This document shows, in pieces, positions 26,855-34,062 of a stretch of DNA of 34,062 nt (position 1 is its first letter; each line of letters starts with the position of its first letter). A model generated the notes under the pieces. That model had not been told where the DNA came from and ran no database searches. It was given only the letters and a program-made list of their open reading frames with translations. Source of the stretch: Gammaproteobacteria bacterium (GTDB lineage: Bacteria; Pseudomonadota; Gammaproteobacteria; Pseudomonadales; Azotimanducaceae). The stretch spans positions 1 to 34,062 of the forward strand of contig JAJFKA010000072.1 in NCBI GenBank assembly GCA_021773555.1, written 5' to 3'. The position numbers and the translations under genes are program-made.

Positions 26855-29800
26855 ATGAACAATACGCTCGACGAATCTCTAAAGGCGCGACTCGCCAAAG
26901 CCAGGAAACGGCAGGCAGCGCCAATCGATGCGATCCCAGAACGACCGGCCGATATAGACCCGCCGCTATCATCCGGTCAGGCCAGACTATGGTATCTAAA
27001 CCAGGTTGAACCCGACTCTGCCGTATACAATCTGGTTGAGATCAACCGGCTTGCCGGCAATCTCAACGTTTCCGCTCTCGAGCGTACCCTCAATGAGGCA
27101 ATCGAAACACATGAGATTTTACGGACACGATTTACTATCGAAGGCGACGCACCGGTACAAAAAATTGAGCCCGCCTGGGAATTCTGCCTCAGCGTTGAAG
27201 ATTTTTCAGACCAGAGTGAGCAGTTAATGCTCGACAGAATCTCCGAGATGGTCCAGGAGCCCTTTACCCTGGACGCTGTACCGCTTTTTCGTTTCCTGTT
27301 GCTCAGACAGGGAGCCGCCGAGCACGTCCTGCTGATGGTCTTCCATCATTCAATCTTCGATGGCATTTCAGTTGAATTACTGTTGCGCGAGCTGAAGAAT
27401 AACTACCAGCGTCATTCTGCGCAGTCCGGCTCCAATTCAGCGAAGCCGGTTCGGAACGACATCCAATATGGCGATTACGCACACTGGCAACAACAATGGC
27501 TGGCCAGTGAGGCCGCAGAGAAACAATTGCAATTCTGGGTCGATCAGCATCATGGACAGGACACGCCGCTTGAGCTGAACACCGACCTGCCAAGGCCTGG
27601 TGAACAAAGCACCCGCGGCGATGCAGTCAGAAGAGTTTTCTCAGAAGACATCCTCGGCCCCTTCGAACAACTGTTGCATGAACACAAGTCAACACTGTTT
27701 ATGGGATTGCTCGCGTTGCTTGGCATCCTGCTTCACAAGCATACCCATCAGAGTGCGATGAATATCGGTGCTCCTGCTTCCGGACGAGGTCACCGGGATC
27801 TGGAGACGGCACTTGGGTATTTCGCCAATACCCTGGTTTTCCACATTGAGGTGAACCCGAAGGACACCTTTTCCGAACATCTGAACAAGGTCCGTCAACT
27901 ATGCCTCGCCAGCTATCAAAACCAGGATATAACATTTGATCGCGTTGTTAATGCCATCAATCCGCCACGAGATGTCAGCCGAACACCACTTTACCAGGTG
28001 CTGTTGGCGTTTCAGGACAAGACCACGGCCCATGTGGATTTTGGGGATGTGCAACTGGAACACTTTGAATCTGATATAAGGGTCGCCAGAACAGACCTGA
28101 CATTCTGGATAGAAAGAGACGAGACCGCCCTGTCGATTGCCCTCGAATACTGCATCGACCTGTTTGAGTTGAGCACTGTTAATCGTATGCTTGACCATCT
28201 CGAATCCCTGCTCAGGCTGGCGTTGACAAATGACGGTCAGCCGATTTCGCAACTAAATCCACTGACGGATGCCGAACTCCAACAAGTGGACTCTGGTAAC
28301 GATACGCAAATAGTCTGGCCGGCTGCTGACACACTTTCCCTGATCGCCGCGGCGGTAGTGGAACATGGAGACAAACCCGCTGTCATCGCCGCCGACCGGA
28401 CTTTGACGTACCAGGAACTGAACGAAACTGCCAACGAGATCGCCGAAAGGTTACTGGATGCAGGTCTGCAATTCGGTGCAACCGTGGGTATTTGTCTGCA
28501 ACGCACATCCAGGTTACCTGCCGCTATCCTTGGGATATGGAAAGCAGGTTGTGTTTATCTGCCTATGGACCCTGATTTTCCACCCGCCCGATTGCATTAT
28601 ATGTTGGAGAAGGCAGCCGTTGGGATCATGCTCACGGATGCGATAACCAGCCAGTTATCCTTCGACCATGTCACCGCGCTGAATCTCGACGCACCGTTGC
28701 CAGATTTCTCACCTGCTGATACGGCATCGGGAATGAAGGTTGACGACCGTTTGTATGGCGCAGCGGATCCTGAAGCACTTGCCTATACGATGTTCACATC
28801 CGGTTCCACCGGCAATCCGAAAGGCGTTATGGTTCCACATCGTGCGGTAGCCAATTTCCTGCAATCCATGGCAGCAACACCTGGCTTTGGCTGTAATAAT
28901 CGAATTCTGGCTGTGACAACTCTGTCATTTGACATATCGGTGCTCGAGCTTTTATTACCGCTGACTGTTGGCGGCAGCCTGGTGATCGCTTCCAGGGAAG
29001 ATACGCTGGACGCGCGTTCCCTGATGCGACTGATTGATGCTCACGAGGTTGATACCATGCAAGCCACGCCGGTGACATGGAAGATGCTGCTATCGGAAAA
29101 CTGGCAGACTCCGAGGCAGGTATCTGGTGCGTTTCGTGCGCTCTGTGGTGGCGAGGCCCTTTCACCAATTCTTGCCGACCAGATTGTCAAAGCCGGTGCC
29201 GAACTGTGGAATATGTATGGCCCCACCGAAACCACAGTCTGGTCCACCTGCTCCAACCTGGTGGCACCGATCACCGAAGTCACACTTGGTGAACCCATCG
29301 GCAATACTCAATGCTTTGTTGTGAATCCGTATAATCAGCTTTGTCCCATCGGCGTATCCGGAGAATTGTGTATTTGCGGTCTGGGACTTTCAGATGGATA
29401 CATGGGCGAGTTAGAACTGACAGCGAAAAGTTTCGTCGACCTCGCCATCCCCGGTCGGCGCGAACCTGTTGCCGTGTACAAAACCGGCGATATTGTTGTC
29501 CGCAAAAATGACGGCTCGCTGCTTTACAAGCACCGAAACGATACCCAGGTCAAACTTCGCGGTTTTCGCATCGAAACCGGTGACATTGAAGCCGCTTTGC
29601 TCAGGCTTGAAGGCGTTGAAGAAGCCCAGGTGATTGTGAAAAACATCGACGATTCGGATGCTCGCCTGCTTGCCTATTTATGCTACACCGGGGGTTATCA
29701 GCCCAGCACTATCGAGCTGCGGAAACACCTCGGAAGCCGTGTGCCCGCATATATGGTTCCCCAACAATTTATATCGGTCGCAGAAATGCCGCTGACTGCA

Positions 29801-30196
29801 AACGGGAAAGTTGACCGGAAAGCCCTGACAACCCTGGGCGGCGAACGCGACAATATCGGTGTGTATCTGGCGCCACAGACAAACACTGAAATCGCACTGG
29901 CCCGGATATGGTGCGAGGCTCTGGATGTCGACAAAGTCAGCGTCGACAGCATTTTCTTCGACATCGGCGGGCATTCGCTGCTATCTATCAGTGTTATCCA
30001 GAAGATCGAGCGCGAGACCGGAGTCCGTCTGGGACCGAGAGACATGATGCTCAACACCTTGCAACAAATCGCGGCGAGCCTGAAAAACAAGGAACCAGAT
30101 CGGAGAGTCAATCCTCCAGAAACGAGTCCAGTACCGGTAACAGGAGCAAAAACGAATCCACTGAAGCGATTGCTCCTGAAGGCACTGGGCCGATGA
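26855..30196 (+). CDS. Non-ribosomal peptide synthetase, C-A-T, terminal module without thioesterase
   Basis: A 1113-residue module, 16 bases after the previous synthetase. A charged N-terminal helix (DESLKARLAKARKRQ) may serve docking. C domain (about 35-470) has HHSIFDG near 166. A domain (about 490-985) shows FTSGSTGNPKG, MYGPTETTVW, YKTGDI, LRGFRIETGDIE and ANGKVD. T domain (about 1000-1075) has DIGGHS. Pocket residues read as D-I-L-Q-L-G-M-V-W-K, close to known glycine codes. After the T domain only a Pro-rich and basic tail of about 35 residues remains. There is no TE, reductase or terminal C domain, so release must rely on another protein. Confidence 0.93.
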   Translation: MNNTLDESLKARLAKARKRQAAPIDAIPERPADIDPPLSSGQARLWYLNQVEPDSAVYNLVEINRLAGNLNVSALERTLNEAIETHEILRTRFTIEGDAPVQKIEPAWEFCLSVEDFSDQSEQLMLDRISEMVQEPFTLDAVPLFRFLLLRQGAAEHVLLMVFHHSIFDGISVELLLRELKNNYQRHSAQSGSNSAKPVRNDIQYGDYAHWQQQWLASEAAEKQLQFWVDQHHGQDTPLELNTDLPRPGEQSTRGDAVRRVFSEDILGPFEQLLHEHKSTLFMGLLALLGILLHKHTHQSAMNIGAPASGRGHRDLETALGYFANTLVFHIEVNPKDTFSEHLNKVRQLCLASYQNQDITFDRVVNAINPPRDVSRTPLYQVLLAFQDKTTAHVDFGDVQLEHFESDIRVARTDLTFWIERDETALSIALEYCIDLFELSTVNRMLDHLESLLRLALTNDGQPISQLNPLTDAELQQVDSGNDTQIVWPAADTLSLIAAAVVEHGDKPAVIAADRTLTYQELNETANEIAERLLDAGLQFGATVGICLQRTSRLPAAILGIWKAGCVYLPMDPDFPPARLHYMLEKAAVGIMLTDAITSQLSFDHVTALNLDAPLPDFSPADTASGMKVDDRLYGAADPEALAYTMFTSGSTGNPKGVMVPHRAVANFLQSMAATPGFGCNNRILAVTTLSFDISVLELLLPLTVGGSLVIASREDTLDARSLMRLIDAHEVDTMQATPVTWKMLLSENWQTPRQVSGAFRALCGGEALSPILADQIVKAGAELWNMYGPTETTVWSTCSNLVAPITEVTLGEPIGNTQCFVVNPYNQLCPIGVSGELCICGLGLSDGYMGELELTAKSFVDLAIPGRREPVAVYKTGDIVVRKNDGSLLYKHRNDTQVKLRGFRIETGDIEAALLRLEGVEEAQVIVKNIDDSDARLLAYLCYTGGYQPSTIELRKHLGSRVPAYMVPQQFISVAEMPLTANGKVDRKALTTLGGERDNIGVYLAPQTNTEIALARIWCEALDVDKVSVDSIFFDIGGHSLLSISVIQKIERETGVRLGPRDMMLNTLQQIAASLKNKEPDRRVNPPETSPVPVTGAKTNPLKRLLLKALGR

Positions 30197-30211
30197 TCCG
30201 GGACAACTGAT

Positions 30212-30982
30212 ATGGAACCATTCTTCTTTGGTGAGAGTGAAAAACGCCTCTATGGCGTTTTCCATGAAGCTGATCCTGCCCGGCAACGCGGCCGTGCGGT
30301 TCTGATGTTGTACCCTGTCGGTCAGGAGTATATGCGTATCCATCGAGCTTACCGCAGGTTAGCTGATTCGTTGGCACAATCCGGATTTGATGTATTGAGA
30401 TTTGACTACGCCTGCACAGGAGATTCCTGGGGACAGTTCGAGTCTGCATCCATAGCAGACTTCGTGACAAGTGCAGTCACTGCTTATGATGAATTGAAAG
30501 CACTTTCTCCTGCATCAGGCATCGATGTAGTTTCGCTTCGCCTTGGCACCGCAGTAGCACGTCAACTTGTCTCGAAGCGCACGTTACGAAGTCTGGTGCT
30601 CTGGGAGCCTAAGGAAAATGATGTTGACTTCCTGACGGAACTGCACAACGACATCCTTCGCAAAGGAACCAATCGAGCCAATTTTCTGGATGCGGATGGC
30701 ACACTTCACTACAACGGCTACCATTACAACACGGATTTACAGGCAGAGCTCCAGCATTCCGGCTGGACCTCGTTTCAGTGCAGTCAGGCAAGCGCTGTTT
30801 ACCTGATCAGTACCGCGCCGGTTTCAAGCTTTTCGGGGTTCCGCGAAAACCTCAACGACGATGAAGGTCTGCTGATCGAGCAGATTGATGGACCTGACGA
30901 CTGGACATTTGTTGATTCAGTCGGTGGACTTTTTCTCCCGGAACCATCACTTGCGGCCATCACCAGGTGGATCTGCGCATGA
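30212..30982 (+). CDS. Alpha/beta-hydrolase-like protein with Arg at the nucleophile position
   Basis: A 256-residue cytoplasmic protein with alpha/beta-hydrolase features: opening strand and turn VLMLYPVGQEYMRIHRAYRRLA, then FDVLRFDYACTGDSWG. The nucleophile elbow reads SLRLG, with Arg110 where Ser is expected, so it is not a classical serine hydrolase. The pattern resembles, from memory, the hydrolase-2 member of the pair associated with exosortase systems, which carries G-L-R-x-G. The next gene resembles hydrolase-1 of that pair. Its stop overlaps that gene's start (ATGA). Position right after the last NRPS suggests a part in chain release or editing, possibly as a non-catalytic partner; this is inference. 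Confidence 0.7.
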   Translation: MEPFFFGESEKRLYGVFHEADPARQRGRAVLMLYPVGQEYMRIHRAYRRLADSLAQSGFDVLRFDYACTGDSWGQFESASIADFVTSAVTAYDELKALSPASGIDVVSLRLGTAVARQLVSKRTLRSLVLWEPKENDVDFLTELHNDILRKGTNRANFLDADGTLHYNGYHYNTDLQAELQHSGWTSFQCSQASAVYLISTAPVSSFSGFRENLNDDEGLLIEQIDGPDDWTFVDSVGGLFLPEPSLAAITRWICA

Positions 30983-31812
30983 GTATTTCAGAACAGGTAC
31001 TGCTCATTGGCGAACCAAGGCCGCTGGCCGGTGTACTAAGTGTCCCCCGACAATCTGCATCGACTTCACGAATTCTCGTGATCTTAAATTCCGGAATGAT
31101 GCATCACGTTGGCACTTGCAATCTGTCTGTCAGGATTGCTAGAAACGTGGCCGATCTGGGTATGACGGTTTACCGTTTCGATTTTTCAGGCATCGGAGAC
31201 TCACGCGTCAGGAGTCATCCGGGTACTCATGAAGAACGCGAGGTCAGCGAGGTCCGTGAAGTTCTGGATGCGCTGGCACAACAGGGTTTCTCGGAGTTCT
31301 GGCTTTGCGGTCTTTGCTCCGGCGCCGATTCAGCACTCGCCACAGCCGTTGTTGACGAGAGGGTTCAGGGCATCGTCCAGATCGATCCTGGCTGCTATCG
31401 AACACCTGGCTGGTATTTTCATCACTATTTACAGAAAGTGACGCGCTCGGAGAACTGGATTCGATTGTTCAGGCGCATCAAAGGAGAACAGGTCTGGTTT
31501 GAAGGATTGCCAGAAGAATTCCTTGAAGATCTCGATGATCAGGCACGTCATGAATTTGACAGAAACTGGCTGGTCGAAAGTTATCACGGCCTGGCAGCCA
31601 GAGGTGCTCGAACGCTCGTCATCATGACCAACGGGCAGAGCGATTGCTACAACTATCAGGGCCAGTTTCAGCAGGTATTTGGGCCATTTGGAGAAACACT
31701 TGGTGAATATTATTTACCCGATACACGGCACATTATCAGCGAACCCGGGGACCAGATTCTTGTCACCGAATTGATTACAAACTGCGTTCTCCCGGAGGGA
31801 AACACCTTATGA
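30979..31812 (+). CDS. Alpha/beta hydrolase with Cys nucleophile elbow (GLCSG)
   Basis: A 277-residue protein starting at the ATG at 30979, coupled by ATGA overlap to the previous gene. Features: ILVILNSGMMHHVGTCNL near the N-terminus, strand and loop VYRFDFSGIGDS, nucleophile elbow CGLCSGADSA with Cys113 in place of Ser, and a possible late catalytic His in PDTRHIISEP. A Cys nucleophile suits thioester exchange as well as hydrolysis, so it may release the peptide from the terminal T domain as a type II thioesterase or acyltransferase. It resembles hydrolase-1 proteins of exosortase-associated pairs (GLC motif). Its 3' end again overlaps the next start by ATGA, implying tight co-translation with the oxygenase. 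Confidence 0.75.
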   Translation: MSISEQVLLIGEPRPLAGVLSVPRQSASTSRILVILNSGMMHHVGTCNLSVRIARNVADLGMTVYRFDFSGIGDSRVRSHPGTHEEREVSEVREVLDALAQQGFSEFWLCGLCSGADSALATAVVDERVQGIVQIDPGCYRTPGWYFHHYLQKVTRSENWIRLFRRIKGEQVWFEGLPEEFLEDLDDQARHEFDRNWLVESYHGLAARGARTLVIMTNGQSDCYNYQGQFQQVFGPFGETLGEYYLPDTRHIISEPGDQILVTELITNCVLPEGNTL

Positions 31813-32696
31813 CCCAGGATCAGTGGCAGGAAGTCAAGCGCATTCCGCGCCTGGAGCAGGCGGCGTTCTGGTCAACCCTCGGTGCCGAGGGCCATCCAGT
31901 CGTGCTTGAGCAATCGGTTCCCGGGTGGCGACAGGGCACGGACTGGTCGATCAACTACTTGCGTGAGAAAGCAGGACACCAGGTCGTCAGCCTCGATCGT
32001 GGTTACTTTGATGAGACCGTGCCGGAAACCTATCCACTTTCACAGATCCTTGATGCCATCGAATCGGGAGCACCGCTGGCAGATCATGAACACCCGTATC
32101 TGCGCAACATCGATGTGCACAGGGACCTGCCGGAGTTGGTAGCAGATGTTTCTCCTCGACTGGTCTATGTCGAACCAAACTGGATGACAGCAAGATTTTT
32201 GAAAAGGCATGTTCCTGACGGCCTGGTTGAATTTTTTATCGGCGGCGCGGGTTCCGCGTTTCCAAAATTGCACTTTGATACACATGGCACTCATGCGTTT
32301 ATTACCCAGCTACACGGCACCAAGCATATTGTCGCTATTCCACCAACGGAAACAGCGGCGCTCGAGCGTATCTTCGGTCACCCTGAGAAATTCAAGCTGG
32401 GTGGCGATGCAGCACTCTACGAAAATCTCAACATCAGCAAAACGACACTTCGGTCCGGAGACACATTGTTTGTTCCCAACGGCTGGTGGCACCTGACATA
32501 CATGACGGAACTCTCGATCTCTGTCTCGAGTAACTGCGTCAATGGGTCAAATTGGGATGCCTATGTCGAATCGGTGACCCGGCATAACCGTGGCTTAAAA
32601 AAGCAGATCAAGCTGATCTATTACCGCATCATCAGGCGCCTGCTGGCGGCGAGTGATTCAGCAGGATTCGGTCTGCTGTATCGCCATTATGAGTAA
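31809..32696 (+). CDS. JmjC/cupin_8-type Fe(II)/2-oxoglutarate-dependent oxygenase
   Basis: A 295-residue double-stranded beta-helix oxygenase. The metal triad is visible: H-x-D as His155 and Asp157 in KLHFDTHGTH, and the distal His228 in VPNGWWHLTYM. QLHGTKHIVAIPP and the SGDTLFVP strand are typical of cupin_8/JmjC hydroxylases. The family hydroxylates amino acid side chains, free, peptide-bound or carrier-bound, using O2 and 2-oxoglutarate. In this cluster it is a candidate tailoring hydroxylase on the peptide or on the carrier-bound residue. The ATG overlaps the preceding stop. The basic C-terminus (KKQIKLIYYRIIRRLL) is unusual and could be an interaction or membrane-associating helix. Confidence 0.8.
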   Translation: MTQDQWQEVKRIPRLEQAAFWSTLGAEGHPVVLEQSVPGWRQGTDWSINYLREKAGHQVVSLDRGYFDETVPETYPLSQILDAIESGAPLADHEHPYLRNIDVHRDLPELVADVSPRLVYVEPNWMTARFLKRHVPDGLVEFFIGGAGSAFPKLHFDTHGTHAFITQLHGTKHIVAIPPTETAALERIFGHPEKFKLGGDAALYENLNISKTTLRSGDTLFVPNGWWHLTYMTELSISVSSNCVNGSNWDAYVESVTRHNRGLKKQIKLIYYRIIRRLLAASDSAGFGLLYRHYE

Positions 32697-32756
32697 ACCG
32701 TCATGCCGCGCCTGGTGTAAATGAAATATGGGATACACAAGCTATCCGCCTGACCC

Positions 32757-33848
32757 ATGATCTCCATCCCATCGACCTACGAAGCACTCGATCCTGACTG
32801 GTTTACCGCCGTGTTAAGGCAGCACGCGGAACTAAGCGAGGCGAAGGTTTCTGGTATCCGGTGTGACCGCTCCATTCACCAGGGCTTTTTCTCTGACATT
32901 ACGCGAGTTTATTTAGGCTATGCGAAACCTGTACCCCAGGCTCCGGCGTCACTTATTGTCAAACTTTCCTCACGAAATCCTGATATTCGCAATCGTGAAC
33001 CGACACGCGCGAGTTACCGCCGCGAAACCGGCTTTTACCGGACTTTGCAACCGCTCATCGATCTGCCTACACCACGTTGCTTCCATGCAGCAATTGATCC
33101 CGAATCAATCTTTCACGTACTGGTACTTGAAGATTTAGCCCCGGCCAAAACAGGATCTGCAAAACACGGCTGCACGCAAAGCCAGGCTGAATTAGCCATC
33201 CAAAAAATCGCGGTTGTCCACGCCGGATGGTGGCAACGATCCGTTGCTGACTACCCCTGGCTAGGCGTGCCGCCGGTTATCGATGCGCTTGAATTAGCCT
33301 CACTCCACGACAGCTGGTGGCCGAAGTTTCTCAAACTCGCCGGGCATCAGCTCAACCCTGAGATGATTGAACTCGGTAAAAAGCTGGGCCGACATCGGGC
33401 TGGCATTATGACTGCGTTGTTCGTCAGTGAACCAAAGACTCTTATCCATCGGGACTACAGCGTGAACAACATGATGTTCGCCAGCGACGAAGGCGGTGCA
33501 CCCCTGACAGTATTCGATTGGCAAAGTCTGACCATGGGCCGCGGGGTCTGGGATATCGCCTGGTTCATCGGCCAAAGCCTGACGATCGAACACTGCCGGA
33601 CCGGCCGGTCAGTATTGCTGGCGCAGTATTATAATGGCCTCATTGCAGGCGGAGTCACTGGTTACAGCTTCGATGACTGTCAGAAAGACTTTTCCCTGGC
33701 ACTACTACAGCGATTCGGTTCACTGATCTCATCGATCGCCGACCTGCCCTTTTCAGCCAGGCAGAAACAATTGCTGATTGATGTGTTTGTACCGAGAAAT
33801 GCCGCAGCGATCATGGCCACCCAGGCGCATAACCTATTGCTAAATTAG
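32757..33848 (+). CDS. APH/EcKinase-like phosphotransferase
   Basis: A 363-residue protein-kinase-fold small-molecule kinase. The catalytic loop is HRDYSVNNMMF (His231, Asp233, Asn238) and the metal-binding Asp is in VFDWQSLTMGRGVWDIAWF (Asp254). The N-lobe has SLIVKLSSRNPD, with a Lys suitable for ATP contact. The family phosphorylates hydroxyl groups of antibiotics, ecdysteroids, choline or similar compounds with ATP. Sixty bases after the oxygenase and on the same strand, it is the last gene of the cluster. It could phosphorylate the product for self-protection or act as a tailoring step. Which one cannot be told from sequence. Confidence 0.8.
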   Translation: MISIPSTYEALDPDWFTAVLRQHAELSEAKVSGIRCDRSIHQGFFSDITRVYLGYAKPVPQAPASLIVKLSSRNPDIRNREPTRASYRRETGFYRTLQPLIDLPTPRCFHAAIDPESIFHVLVLEDLAPAKTGSAKHGCTQSQAELAIQKIAVVHAGWWQRSVADYPWLGVPPVIDALELASLHDSWWPKFLKLAGHQLNPEMIELGKKLGRHRAGIMTALFVSEPKTLIHRDYSVNNMMFASDEGGAPLTVFDWQSLTMGRGVWDIAWFIGQSLTIEHCRTGRSVLLAQYYNGLIAGGVTGYSFDDCQKDFSLALLQRFGSLISSIADLPFSARQKQLLIDVFVPRNAAAIMATQAHNLLLN

Positions 33849-33873
33849 ATCCTGGTCAGCTCGCCAGCAGACC

Positions 33874-33899
33874 AAAAAAGGCGGCCTGACAGGCCGCCT
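33874..33899 (-). terminator. Rho-independent terminator of the outer-membrane protein gene
   Basis: On the minus strand AGGCGGCCT-GTC-AGGCCGCCT forms a 9-bp stem with a three-base loop, followed by TTTTTT. It lies about 27 bases after the stop at 33926. On the plus strand the hairpin is not followed by a T-run, so it is a poor terminator for the biosynthetic cluster, though the stem could still act on both. Confidence 0.85.
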
Positions 33900-33925
33900 C
33901 CAATAAAGCAGTAATGACAAAAAAG

Positions 33926-34062
33926 TTAGAAGTCGAACTGTAATCCAAGACGAAGCGACCACAAGGAGCGATTCTCCAGCACATCATTGATCGAACCGCC
34001 GTTAAACTGCTCGAAAACATATTGTCCCTGAGCATTGACGCTTGAGTTTACCGCCTGGACAG
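33926..34062 (-). CDS. Outer-membrane beta-barrel protein, C-terminal fragment (runs off the window)
   Basis: The last 45 codons of a minus-strand gene, stop TAA at 33926-33928. The fragment ends NRSLWSLRLGLQFDF, an amphipathic final strand with terminal Phe, the signal for insertion by the BAM complex in porins and TonB-dependent receptors. The preceding loop is polar (EQFNGGSINDVLE). The type of barrel cannot be assigned from 45 residues. It is convergent with the kinase gene. Confidence 0.7.
   Translation of the reverse strand, partial: VQAVNSSVNAQGQYVFEQFNGGSINDVLENRSLWSLRLGLQFDF

Noticed and set aside
1-34062. CRISPR arrays, rRNA and tRNA genes, insertion-sequence transposases
   Set aside because: No regular short repeats with spacers, no RNA gene signatures and no transposase-like protein were seen by eye.

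Overview
The window comes from a Gram-negative bacterium, most likely a gammaproteobacterium. The support is a type IV pilus PilN-like protein, a lipoprotein with a classical lipobox, and an outer-membrane beta-barrel fragment ending in Phe. No 16S rRNA, tRNA or other lineage marker was found, so the placement is an inference.

Left part (1-12267) is a mixed chromosomal region. The first 438 bases contain a perfect 119-bp inverted repeat (1-119 against 320-438) that duplicates the 3' end of a TPR/PilN-like gene (355-1446, minus). A smaller hairpin-type element (155-304) lies between the arms. Next is a plus-strand pair, an N-acyl-D-amino-acid deacylase-type amidohydrolase and a DedA membrane protein fused to a rhodanese domain. 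The rhodanese is interrupted by an in-frame TGA at its Cys-x-Cys motif. The frame stays open and rhodanese-like for 40 more codons, and a 7-bp hairpin sits where a bacterial SECIS would be, so this is a candidate selenoprotein. Then come a GNAT acetyltransferase (minus), two related secreted proteins (minus, with terminator), a monoacylglycerol-lipase-like hydrolase overlapping a Cys-type sulfatase (plus), and a MazG-like pyrophosphohydrolase (minus).

Right part (12691-33848) is a compact eight-gene plus-strand NRPS/PKS cluster. Its genes are separated by 60 bases or less, or overlap. The line reads C-A-T-E-C-T / KS-AT-ACP-aminotransferase / C-A-T / C-A-T. It predicts a short peptide containing a D-configured residue from a Thr-type but altered adenylation pocket, a residue loaded by an unseen partner, a malonate-derived unit converted to a beta-amino unit, and two Gly-type residues. 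No thioesterase, PPTase, MbtH protein, transporter or regulator is visible. The line is followed by two alpha/beta-hydrolase-like proteins whose nucleophile positions hold Arg and Cys instead of Ser, a JmjC/cupin_8 oxygenase, and an APH-like small-molecule kinase. Together they suggest an unassigned natural-product pathway with unusual release, hydroxylation and possibly self-protection by phosphorylation. The window closes with the 3' end of an outer-membrane barrel gene on the minus strand, with its own terminator.
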